Below are positions 49,921 through 57,788 of a DNA stretch of 57,788 nucleotides, in pieces; the stretch's first letter is position 1, and each line of letters starts with the position of its first letter. The DNA is from Methanobacteriaceae archaeon. GTDB taxonomy: Archaea > Methanobacteriota > Methanobacteria > Methanobacteriales > Methanobacteriaceae. Location of the stretch: NCBI GenBank assembly GCA_030656015.1, contig JAUSNX010000011.1, positions 1 to 57,788 of the forward strand. The letters are read 5' to 3'. Position numbers and translations under genes: made by a program. Under the pieces are notes generated by a model. It had not been told where the DNA came from. It worked only from the letters and a program-made list of their open reading frames with translations, and made no database searches.

Positions 49921-52175
49921 GAAATTAAATCTTTTTTATTAAATACCTCAAATTTAACTTCATTTCCTAATATTTTTTCAAATTTTTTAATAGTACCTTC
50001 AGACCATCCTTTTTCATCAAAAGTACTAAATATTATTTTATCTGCTCCAATTTCTTGATAAATCTCTTTATATTTTTCTATTTCAACATCTTCAAGTTTA
50101 TTATCTATTTTACATTCTCCAACAATGATTTTTCCATCGGATATGCAGCAAATATCAATTTCCCTATATTGATTATCAGGAAGTTCTTTTTTTCTAATTT
50201 CGATTTCATTTGTGTATAAAAAACTTTCACTACTTAACTCCTTTAGTTTATATAAAGTTAAAATAGGAACAATCATGCTATTGGAATATCCTTGATAAAT
50301 CGATTCATCCAATTTATAGAACCATTCTGGTTCAATGGGGTTTTGCCTAGCTAAGTGTTTAGAGTCGTAATATTGAATTTTTCTACATCTTCTGCATTTA
50401 AATTTGATATCAACATCTTCAATGTCATACCAGCCAGTATATTTGCATTTTTCACATTTAAAAATGAATCCTCTGTGTAAAATATCTTTTTTAATAAAAT
50501 CATTTATTATTTGATCTACTTCATCACCAATGATATTTCTAATAGATTTTGAACTTAAGTACATTCTACAATCATCTTTTAAGAATATTCCATCTTCTGG
50601 AGATTCAGGGTTCTTTTTTTCAATGAAAGTATTAAAAAGAATTTGATATTTCTCTTCTTTTAAAAATTTAGTTAATTTTACTAATGATCCAAACTTTTCA
50701 GTACTTTCTCTTTCATAATTACCTTTGTCGGAGGTAATAACAATATACTCTAAATCATCAAATACCTTTTTGAAGATCTCAAATGCACTTAATAATTTAA
50801 TATATGGTTTAGCAACGTATTTTTCTATACGTTCACCAAATGTCGCAGTAAATGGACAAAAATATGCAATACCATTTTCCGAGATCCTTATTTCATTGTT
50901 AGAGTATAGTCTTGATTCGATTGAATCGCTTAAATTGGATAATGGTGGAAGTTTATAGTTTTCAATATTAAATTCTGTTATCCAATAATGCTTATCAAAA
51001 CTTCGATGATTAAAATTTCTTGGAAGAGGCGTTTTAATGGGATTCATATTTTTTGAATCAATAAACTGTTCCATATAACAATTTGACTCATTATCATATT
51101 CTAAAACACGTTGAATGTAGGGTAGTAGGGATTTAACATTTTTTGAAATAGAAACAGACTTTTCAATTGTTTTTAATGAATGAATTGATTCTATTAATTT
51201 TTTTATTTTATGTTTAGACTTTGAGATACTTGTAAAAACAATTTTTTTATCTGAATGACCATGATTAATCCTTTTTTCGAGCTCCCAAGATAAATATGAG
51301 TTAAATGAGGTCATTTTGAGACCCAAATGTTTCCCAGCATGATTATTTTTTTTTCGAGCAATCAATGAATCTTTAATTAATGAAAAAGGAGCCCAAAAAA
51401 CGTCTTTCCTTAGACTAGATAAGTTATAATATAAACAAAAATCATTTATAGAATCTCCTATAACTGTTATCACTGGCGCTTTTCGAATTTTATCTGAATC
51501 GCTAATTTTATGATACGATTCGAGTTTTAACATGGAATAATAAAAAGGATAATCAGTTTTTGGTTCTTCATTCCAAACCCATTTTAAATAATCATGTAAA
51601 TTTTTTTCACTAAAATCGTTATCTTGAATCTTAATATCTATTTCTTCTATTTTTTTAGTGTAATCATCTGATATTTTTCCTAGAACGGAATGTACTAATA
51701 ATTTCATATAATTTGGACATTCTGCAATGGGTAAGTTAATAATTGGATTATAAATGGTTTCACTTTTGAGATTTTCTGCAAAGGGAATAATATCTGGTAA
51801 AAATGTCAAAGGCCAACTTGAATTGAAAAAATAATTCATAATCGGATCGTTGTCAGTTCGATCAAAAAAAGGATTTAATCTTTTCAAAAGTTCTTCTTTC
51901 AATTCATCTGATATTTTGTTAATAGTTCCGTTTTTAGTATTGTAAATACAAATGTAATCTGGATCAAATTTTTCAAGTAAAATCCAGAATTCTTCAAGTA
52001 TTGTTTTTCCATCTGTAGGAACGATGAAGTTTTTTTGCCCACCCCAAATCTCACTAAAGACTTCAATTATTTCTAAACATTTTTCCTGCCATCCATGACC
52101 TTTATGGACAAGAACTGCTACCTTGCCGGGTCTAAGATTGGTGCATATTTTTTTTATCTCAAAAGATTTTTCCAT
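49917..52175 (-). CDS. Unrecognised 752-aa protein with zinc ribbon and PD-(D/E)XK nuclease-like C-terminus
   Basis: No family is recognised for the whole. The N-terminal 80 residues look Rossmann-like ([20 protein letters not shown], then FIVPTDG and DYICIYN), and a second such stretch is [16 protein letters not shown] (235-250). A zinc ribbon follows (C574-x2-C577, C594-x2-C597). The C-terminus has a PD-(D/E)XK signature: D674 in REIDICC, E687 and K689 in VGECKID, then a helix and strand ([11 protein letters not shown]). That suggests a DNA or RNA nuclease. GAGGAATAAGA precedes the ATG. It starts 20 bases after the membrane-protein stop, so they form an operon. Defence role is inferred. Confidence 0.75.
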   Translation of the reverse strand: MEKSFEIKKICTNLRPGKVAVLVHKGHGWQEKCLEIIEVFSEIWGGQKNFIVPTDGKTILEEFWILLEKFDPDYICIYNTKNGTINKISDELKEELLKRLNPFFDRTDNDPIMNYFFNSSWPLTFLPDIIPFAENLKSETIYNPIINLPIAECPNYMKLLVHSVLGKISDDYTKKIEEIDIKIQDNDFSEKNLHDYLKWVWNEEPKTDYPFYYSMLKLESYHKISDSDKIRKAPVITVIGDSINDFCLYYNLSSLRKDVFWAPFSLIKDSLIARKKNNHAGKHLGLKMTSFNSYLSWELEKRINHGHSDKKIVFTSISKSKHKIKKLIESIHSLKTIEKSVSISKNVKSLLPYIQRVLEYDNESNCYMEQFIDSKNMNPIKTPLPRNFNHRSFDKHYWITEFNIENYKLPPLSNLSDSIESRLYSNNEIRISENGIAYFCPFTATFGERIEKYVAKPYIKLLSAFEIFKKVFDDLEYIVITSDKGNYERESTEKFGSLVKLTKFLKEEKYQILFNTFIEKKNPESPEDGIFLKDDCRMYLSSKSIRNIIGDEVDQIINDFIKKDILHRGFIFKCEKCKYTGWYDIEDVDIKFKCRRCRKIQYYDSKHLARQNPIEPEWFYKLDESIYQGYSNSMIVPILTLYKLKELSSESFLYTNEIEIRKKELPDNQYREIDICCISDGKIIVGECKIDNKLEDVEIEKYKEIYQEIGADKIIFSTFDEKGWSEGTIKKFEKILGNEVKFEVFNKKDLIS

Positions 52176-52195
52176 TCTTATTCCTCAGTTTAATA

Positions 52196-55100
52196 TCAAT
52201 TATCTTTACTAAAATCAATGAAATAGCCTTCAAAACCTTCTTCTTTCACGAATTCGAATTTTTCATAAATTTCTATCAATACTTTTTCTTCAAGATATTT
52301 TCTTTGTTCTTCATCATTTCCAATATCTTTTAACCAATCAATAGAAGCAGTTAAATATTCTTTCATTAAGCTTTTATCATCAGAAAAAGCCCTAATATTC
52401 ATGTAGAACATGCTTCTCATAAATTTTTGATCTTCCAATTTGTTTAGAGGATAATATTGTGTTAATTTTCCAAATTTGGACTTATTTAATATTATTAAAC
52501 TATCATTTTGCGCATTAAAAACTCTAAAAACAGGTATATTATTCTCATTAGATTTATGATATCCTTTAAATCCTTTCATCTTATTTAAATCTAATTTTGG
52601 AACTTTATTATCATATTTTCCAAAAAAGTTTTTGGATTTCATAATGAATTCACTTGAATTGAAACCTGTAACTATTATAATTATGTCCGATGAACTAATT
52701 TTTTCCAAAGTTTTTTTAAACATCTTTTTTTCAATTTTTTTACAATTATTTAGGATATTTTCTAAAATGGATGATTCTTCTCCACGAGCTAAATTATTAC
52801 CATATCTAATTCCAGAATTTGGATAATTAACATACCAATCATCGAAGAATACTGATTTATCATCCATTTGTATTAGCCCAATTTTTATATTATTTTGTGA
52901 AACTTCTTTTATTTTATTTTCATATAGATTGAAATGTTCAAAAATATTTCTAAGAATTATTACTTCATTAAATCTTTTTAAAACATCTTTTCTGAATTTA
53001 TCTATTTTATTTTGATCTAATTTACCTTCTCTCATCTTTCTCTTTTCTATTTCTTCCCATATGGTCACATATTCATTTAAAATTTCTTTAAAATTTTTTA
53101 TTTGATTAATTTCATCTGAAATTAATATGGATTTCCATTTGTCCCGATTTTTAGGAATATTGTCTAAAAATTTAATAAATCTGTTATTTTTTGCTAAAAG
53201 ATACATATCATGATTGTATTTTTCATTAGAAAACTTCAAATCACTTTTTTTTAGTTTTTTATTATTTAATAATTGAAGTGACCTAATCAAATAAAACTTT
53301 TCTAATTTGCCCATTGTATCAATAACTATTACTTCCCCTTCTGGATATGATTCCCACCGATCCCAATTCCAAAAATCGTCTGCTTCAAGTGTATGTGCTG
53401 ATAGAAATACTTCGGTAAAATCTAAAAAGTTTTCAGGTAATGAATTGATTATTTCTAAATAAAATTCTTTAAGATAATTCTGTTGCTGATATTTACCAAA
53501 TATCCAAGTTGCTAAACCAAAAATCATCTGATTTTTTCTTTCATTTAATTCAGTTATGATATTTTCAAGTTCTTTTTTATTTTTGAGTTGCATTTCAAGA
53601 TTTATTTTTTCATCTGGATCTCCACCGTAATCTTTGATCCATTGTAACTCCCATTCTACGTCTTCTAAATCCATATAATCATTTAACGGATCAAAATGAG
53701 TAAATAATTTATTGAAAACAGAATTAAATGTTTTAAATGTTTTTAAGTCATTTACTTTTATAGATTTTTCTAAAAGATATTGAAATATTATATAAATATA
53801 TATTGCAAAGTTTTTTAAAGAAATTAATTCGTTTTCTTTCTTGTCAAGCTCTTCTAACTTCATTTCTACTATTTGCGAAGTTTCTTTCAAATATCTCCAG
53901 GATCTATCAATCATAAAGGATTTCAAATCATCAGGTTTTTGTTTAGAATTCATATACAGTGGAATAACAAAACTAATAAATTCTTGAAAAAAGTAATGGT
54001 CATTTAAATCTAAAGCTTTATTGGCGATTAAAATTGGTAAATATCCTACTTTCCGTATAATTTCCTGATTATCAGAATCCATAGCTGTATTGAAAATATA
54101 TCTTATATCTTCAGAAAGCCATCTAACTTCATTCCACCCTCCAAATAATGCATTTCTTTCTTTTTGGGCTTGTTCAAAATTATAATTGCTTCCATACTTA
54201 TTTAGTAAATTTATGAAAGTTTCTTCTAATTTAGGATAAATTTTATATGCTTCATCTATTTTGCTTAAATTTTCATTTTTTATAGCGCTAATGAACTGTT
54301 CTTTCCAGTCATTTAGCTCTAATTTTATTTCTTCTGAGAAATTCTCGTCTTCACTTTTTATAATAAAAATATCATTTATTCTTTTTTTAAGACTTTCTAG
54401 AATTTTTTCATCTTTAATAATTGATTTTTCAACACAAATTAGAACATCATCATCATTTACAGCGGATTTATATCCTTTTAATAGAAAACGATTATTATTC
54501 TGTTTGTACCTTTTGGGTTCTTTTATAGAATTTTTATCTAAATTATCATTCTCAGAGTTGATAACTGGCTCATTGTCATAATAGCTATAACCATTTTGCT
54601 TTGACTCACGTTCAACTTCTTCAGAAAAATATCTTAATTTAGTTAAATTAATATCTTGAATAATGCCTTCTTTATAAGAATAGAAATCATGATATTGGTG
54701 CTTATTTTTTATTATTAGTGGATTATACTCAATTTCGAAATCTTCAATTTTTTCTAATAATATATTATTGCCTAAACGTTCATCAATAGCTAATTCTATG
54801 CTTCTTTCAAATAAATCAGTTACTAATTTTATATTTTCGTTAAAGAACTTGTTTTTACTTAATAAAATTTTGAATAAACTGTACAATGAATTGATTGTGA
54901 GAATTCCAATAAATATTATAAAAATTGCTATTATGGCGTTTGATCCGTTTAAAATGAAATTAAAGAAACAAAAAATAGTTAAAACTACTATTGGATATAG
55001 TTTACTCTCTTTTAACAGTACTCGTGCTTCTTTATGGTTTTTATTGAACTGTTGAGCCACGAAAATAAGTAGTGCAAAAATTAGGGCAGATATTCCTGCA

Positions 55101-55366
55101 ACTATTGCAACCAAGTTTTCGCTGTTTATCCATTTAACACTTGGAAAAATATCTAACGGAATGTGTGAAATTACGATAAATGAAATAGAAAAAATAATTA
55201 ATATTGCAGCAGAATACTTGGATGGCCAATAAATTTGTTCCAATTGTATTTTTAATAATTCCTGCCATTCAAGTAATGATCCATGTTCTTTAATCAATGA
55301 CTTTAATGATTCTTGACTATTAATGTTTTTATTAAACAGTTCAGTTATATTATTCAAAAAATCCAT
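52196..55366 (-). CDS. Unrecognised 1056-aa protein with four N-terminal membrane segments
   Basis: No family recognised. After about 50 residues come four predicted membrane helices: 51-70, 85-107, 122-140 and 143-168. The remaining 890 residues are cytosolic, charged and largely helical; a stretch near the C-terminus (ISSSDIIIIVTGFNSSEFIM) looks like a beta-alpha core. There are no nucleotide-binding loops or obvious catalytic motifs. The layout (membrane sensor or effector plus large soluble part) fits a defence component paired with the nuclease-like gene behind it. No clear ribosome site; the start is 63 bases after the ACT gene with A/T-rich promoter-like sequence, so it may be leaderless. 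Confidence 0.75.
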   Translation of the reverse strand: MDFLNNITELFNKNINSQESLKSLIKEHGSLLEWQELLKIQLEQIYWPSKYSAAILIIFSISFIVISHIPLDIFPSVKWINSENLVAIVAGISALIFALLIFVAQQFNKNHKEARVLLKESKLYPIVVLTIFCFFNFILNGSNAIIAIFIIFIGILTINSLYSLFKILLSKNKFFNENIKLVTDLFERSIELAIDERLGNNILLEKIEDFEIEYNPLIIKNKHQYHDFYSYKEGIIQDINLTKLRYFSEEVERESKQNGYSYYDNEPVINSENDNLDKNSIKEPKRYKQNNNRFLLKGYKSAVNDDDVLICVEKSIIKDEKILESLKKRINDIFIIKSEDENFSEEIKLELNDWKEQFISAIKNENLSKIDEAYKIYPKLEETFINLLNKYGSNYNFEQAQKERNALFGGWNEVRWLSEDIRYIFNTAMDSDNQEIIRKVGYLPILIANKALDLNDHYFFQEFISFVIPLYMNSKQKPDDLKSFMIDRSWRYLKETSQIVEMKLEELDKKENELISLKNFAIYIYIIFQYLLEKSIKVNDLKTFKTFNSVFNKLFTHFDPLNDYMDLEDVEWELQWIKDYGGDPDEKINLEMQLKNKKELENIITELNERKNQMIFGLATWIFGKYQQQNYLKEFYLEIINSLPENFLDFTEVFLSAHTLEADDFWNWDRWESYPEGEVIVIDTMGKLEKFYLIRSLQLLNNKKLKKSDLKFSNEKYNHDMYLLAKNNRFIKFLDNIPKNRDKWKSILISDEINQIKNFKEILNEYVTIWEEIEKRKMREGKLDQNKIDKFRKDVLKRFNEVIILRNIFEHFNLYENKIKEVSQNNIKIGLIQMDDKSVFFDDWYVNYPNSGIRYGNNLARGEESSILENILNNCKKIEKKMFKKTLEKISSSDIIIIVTGFNSSEFIMKSKNFFGKYDNKVPKLDLNKMKGFKGYHKSNENNIPVFRVFNAQNDSLIILNKSKFGKLTQYYPLNKLEDQKFMRSMFYMNIRAFSDDKSLMKEYLTASIDWLKDIGNDEEQRKYLEEKVLIEIYEKFEFVKEEGFEGYFIDFSKDN

Positions 55367-55429
55367 GATATTGAATTATTTATCATTAGTTATTAATTTT
55401 TATGATTTAATTCTCAAAAAATAAATAAA

Positions 55430-55861
55430 TTAAAGTTTGTTAACGTCTTCGGCAGACATTATGTTAATGTTTGACTCTTCTAAAGCAGCAATACCTTCAT
55501 CTATATTTTCGGTTTTTATTACTACAATGGCCTTATCCTCATTTTTCTCTACAAACGCGTAAAGGTATTCCACATTAATCTGGGAATCGTATAAAATGCT
55601 CAATATGCTGTCCAGGCCTCCTGGTTGGTCTGGGACTTCCACAGCAATTACTTCATTAACTTTAACCACAAAATTATTTTCTTCCAGCTTTTCCTGAGCT
55701 TTTTCTGGTTCAGGAACTATTAATCGCAGAATACCAAATTCAGAGGTGTCTGCGATGGAAAGAGCCCTTATATTGATATTGTTCTGGGAAAGAATGTTTA
55801 TGGCTTTTTTTAACCTACCTTCTTTATTCTCAAGAAATATAGAAATCTGTTTTAATTTCAT
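55430..55861 (-). CDS. Tandem ACT-domain protein
   Basis: A 143-residue protein of two ACT domains (about 1-66 and 70-140): [19 protein letters not shown] then [22 protein letters not shown] domains bind amino acids and regulate enzymes. It is 30 bases behind the phenylacetate-CoA ligase gene on the same strand, and such ACT proteins commonly accompany paaK-like and iorAB genes in methanogens; a role as aromatic amino acid sensor for the route is inferred. AGAGGGGATTAA precedes the ATG. Confidence 0.92.
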   Translation of the reverse strand: MKLKQISIFLENKEGRLKKAINILSQNNINIRALSIADTSEFGILRLIVPEPEKAQEKLEENNFVVKVNEVIAVEVPDQPGGLDSILSILYDSQINVEYLYAFVEKNEDKAIVVIKTENIDEGIAALEESNINIMSAEDVNKL

Positions 55862-55891
55862 TTAATCCCCTCTTTAATTTTAAATAAATAT

Positions 55892-57193
55892 TTAGTCAAA
55901 ATTTCGTTTATCTATAACTCGTACTGCTTTTCCTTCACTTCTTGGTAGGCTTTCTGGCTCTACTAGGCTGATATTAACTCTTAAACCAATTTCGCTGTGT
56001 ATATAATACTCTATCATCTTTTTTACTTCTTCTATATGTTTCACTTCATCCGAAAATAGGGTGGGTGAGGCCTCTACCTGAACTTCTAATTCATCTAAGT
56101 GTTTTGGCCTAGTCACAATAATTTGATATTGGGGGTGTAAGCCTTCTATTTTGAGCAAAGCCTTTTCTATTTGTGATGGGAATACAATAACGCCCCTAAT
56201 TTTTAGCATATCATCTGTACGGCCAGTAATTCTGTCCATTCTTACTTGAGTACGACCACAATCACATTTTTCTTTTTTTAGAGCAGTTATGTCCTTAGTT
56301 CTAAAACGAAGAATGGGCATACCGTCTCTGGTTAAGGTTGTTAAAACTAGTTCGCCTTTTTCTCCTTCATCAAGTGTTTCCTGCGTTTTAGGGTCTATTA
56401 TTTCTGGGTAAAAATGATCTTCAAAAATATGCAGTCCATTTTTTGCTTCGCATTCCTGGGCCACCCCAGGGCCGATAATTTCGGTTAGCCCGTAAATATT
56501 CAAAGCACTAAGGCCTAAACGATCTTCTATAGCTTTTCTCATCTCTTCAGTCCACATCTCGGCCCCAAAGACTCCTGCTTTTAAATTTAGATCTTTAATG
56601 TCCACACCATTTTTTTCCAGAACTTCGGCCAGATACAGTGCATAAGAGGGTGTGCAGGTTATTATGCTGGTTTGAAAGTCTTGCATAATTTCTATCTGTC
56701 TTTGAGTGTTTCCAGCAGATATGGGAATAACTGTTGCTCCAATGGTTTGTGTTCCATAGTGAACACCTAATCCTCCAGTGAAAAGCCCGTAACCATAACA
56801 ATTTTGTATTTTGTCTTTCCTACTAGCGCCGGCCATAGTAAGGGCCCTTCCCATAACCTCCCCCCATATTTCCAAGTCTTTTTGGGTGTATCCGGATACA
56901 GTTGGCTTACCTGTTGTTCCAGAAGAGGTGTGAACTTCTATTATTTCTTCTTCAGGAACTGCAAACATTCCAAATGGATAGGCATCCCTTAAATCAGTTT
57001 TAGTGGTAAATGGTAATTTTTCAATGTCTTTTAGAGTTTGAATATCCTCTGGCTTGATATTCAATTTATCAAAACGATTTCTGTAATAAGGAACATTTTC
57101 ATAGGCCCTTTTTACCACTTCTTTTAATTTTTTTAATTGTAAATCTTCTTTTTCTTCATCGGACATGCATTCGGCTTCTTTGTTCCATATCAT
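55892..57193 (-). CDS. Phenylacetate-CoA ligase family enzyme (PaaK-like)
   Basis: A 433-residue adenylate-forming ligase that activates an aryl acid with ATP and CoA. Motifs: [16 protein letters not shown] (P-loop of ANL enzymes), [17 protein letters not shown], and the C-terminal [20 protein letters not shown]. Length fits PaaK. In methanogens similar enzymes were first named coenzyme F390 synthetase, so that activity is an alternative. With IorAB it can build aryl pyruvates, hence phenylalanine, tyrosine or tryptophan, from external aryl acids. AGGGATAAC precedes the ATG. Upstream and divergent lies a symporter gene. Confidence 0.92.
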   Translation of the reverse strand: MIWNKEAECMSDEEKEDLQLKKLKEVVKRAYENVPYYRNRFDKLNIKPEDIQTLKDIEKLPFTTKTDLRDAYPFGMFAVPEEEIIEVHTSSGTTGKPTVSGYTQKDLEIWGEVMGRALTMAGASRKDKIQNCYGYGLFTGGLGVHYGTQTIGATVIPISAGNTQRQIEIMQDFQTSIITCTPSYALYLAEVLEKNGVDIKDLNLKAGVFGAEMWTEEMRKAIEDRLGLSALNIYGLTEIIGPGVAQECEAKNGLHIFEDHFYPEIIDPKTQETLDEGEKGELVLTTLTRDGMPILRFRTKDITALKKEKCDCGRTQVRMDRITGRTDDMLKIRGVIVFPSQIEKALLKIEGLHPQYQIIVTRPKHLDELEVQVEASPTLFSDEVKHIEEVKKMIEYYIHSEIGLRVNISLVEPESLPRSEGKAVRVIDKRNFD

Positions 57194-57472
57194 GTTATCC
57201 CTGTGCTTATTTTTTCTGGATCCAACTGATTAGTGAATTGGTATGAATTTAATACAATATTTTTCTTAAATATTTCTCAAATTATTTATTATTAATTTGA
57301 ATTAATTTAAATTCTAAATTTTTATTATTAAATATCATATTTACTTATTTATAATTAAATTTATTAATCTTCAAAAAAAAAACACATTTGGGAATTTTTA
57401 AATAATATAATTGTTTAGATAGTAATAAATTTTTAATAATTACTTTTGTAATTATAATTCTTGGAGATTGAA

Positions 57473-57517
57473 ATGGAGGCTACATTAAATGAGTATAAAA
57501 GAGCAATAAAATATTAA
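57473..57517 (+). CDS. Possible 14-codon leader peptide
   Basis: The 376-base gap before the symporter contains a tiny frame, MEATLNEYKRAIKY then TAA, behind a good ribosome site (TTGGAGATTGAA before ATG). It ends 52 bases before the symporter start. It could be a regulatory leader peptide, a remnant of a gene, or chance. The rest of the gap (57194-57472) is AT-rich with divergent promoters and nothing else I can identify. Confidence 0.25.
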   Translation: MEATLNEYKRAIKY

Positions 57518-57569
57518 TTTGAAATATATAGATTAAATTTTAAATCATTTTAATGGGGTTTTGTGAAAT

Positions 57570-57788
57570 ATGAATGTATTATTATTATCAATTATTATTT
57601 TGGTATATATGATTATAATTGGCTACACGGGTTATGTGGCTTGGAAGCGGACTAAAACTGCTGAAGATTTCATGGTTGCCGGCCGTACCACTCACCCGTA
57701 TATTATGGCCATGAGTTATGGTGCTACATTTATTAGTACTGCGGCTATTGTTGGTTTTGGAGGTATAGCTGGACTTTATGGGATGGGA
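57570..57788 (+). CDS. Sodium:solute symporter, N-terminal part (cut by window end)
   Basis: The first 73 codons of a solute:sodium symporter (SSS) family permease; the gene continues past the window. The first membrane helix (3-20), then GYVAWKRTKTAEDFMVAGRT, the conserved loop of SSS proteins, and GATFISTAAIVGFGGIAGLYG of helix 2 are typical. The substrate cannot be read. It is divergent from the PaaK-like gene; phenylacetate permeases of bacteria belong to this family, so aryl acid uptake is a reasonable guess. Only a weak GGGG ribosome site is seen. Confidence 0.85.
   Translation, partial: MNVLLLSIIILVYMIIIGYTGYVAWKRTKTAEDFMVAGRTTHPYIMAMSYGATFISTAAIVGFGGIAGLYGMG

Noticed and set aside
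49917-55366. Restriction-modification system
   Set aside because: No methyltransferase motif is encoded in either gene or next to them, and no specificity subunit is seen.

Overview
The window reads as chromosome of a mesophilic hydrogenotrophic methanogen of the order Methanobacteriales, most like Methanobacterium. Reasons: very AT-rich DNA, archaeal TATA-type promoters, GGTGAT/GGAGG ribosome binding sites, many TTG starts, and lineage-typical genes. These include 2-phosphoglycerate kinase (cyclic 2,3-diphosphoglycerate), thiol:fumarate reductase TfrB, indolepyruvate oxidoreductase IorAB, archaeal SepF, NucS, dimeric GlyRS and FilR1-like regulators. All names rest on motif recognition; no database search was run.

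Layout. 1-620: two tandem 5S rRNA genes, probably the tail of an rRNA operon plus an extra copy. 0.6-7.6 kb: small accessory genes (ArsR metal sensor, PRC-barrel, secreted Lys-rich protein, cyclase-family hydrolase, TrmO, flavodoxin, alpha/beta hydrolase, TPR protein, methyltransferase). 7.6-14 kb: DNA-repair-flavoured genes (Lhr helicase, Lhr-neighbour phosphoesterase, HEAT protein, nitrilase, NucS). 14-25 kb: M48 protease, ferredoxin, MetX-like acyltransferase, MFS exporter, Fpg/Nei glycosylase, ferritin-like protein, YgjP-like peptidase, NadA. 24.5-28.2 kb: a Roadblock protein and an overlapping rnz-mscS-sortase operon; nadC follows divergently.

29.7-36.3 kb is the most coherent housekeeping block: an acidic-tailed protein with a histone-like fold, ZPR1, 2-phosphoglycerate kinase, Roadblock/LC7, a DUF1611 P-loop protein overlapping SepF, a DUF2226 protein and MinD. 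It looks like a cell-division/positioning neighbourhood. 36-44 kb holds a sugar kinase, a TatD-like hydrolase, tandem FilR1-like regulators, GlyRS, dCTP deaminase and a clearly broken DUF1512 gene with three lesions.

45-57.8 kb is an anaerobic redox and aryl-acid region: TfrB, IorA-IorB, an ACT-domain protein, a phenylacetate-CoA-ligase-like enzyme and the start of a sodium:solute symporter. Between iorB and the ACT gene lie two large unrecognised genes on the minus strand, a 1056-residue protein with four N-terminal membrane segments and a 752-residue zinc-ribbon plus PD-(D/E)XK nuclease-like protein. This pair is the best candidate for an undescribed system, possibly defence.

Two intergenic stretches (6612-6767 and 12098-12180) carry convincing secondary structure and are proposed as undescribed structured RNAs.
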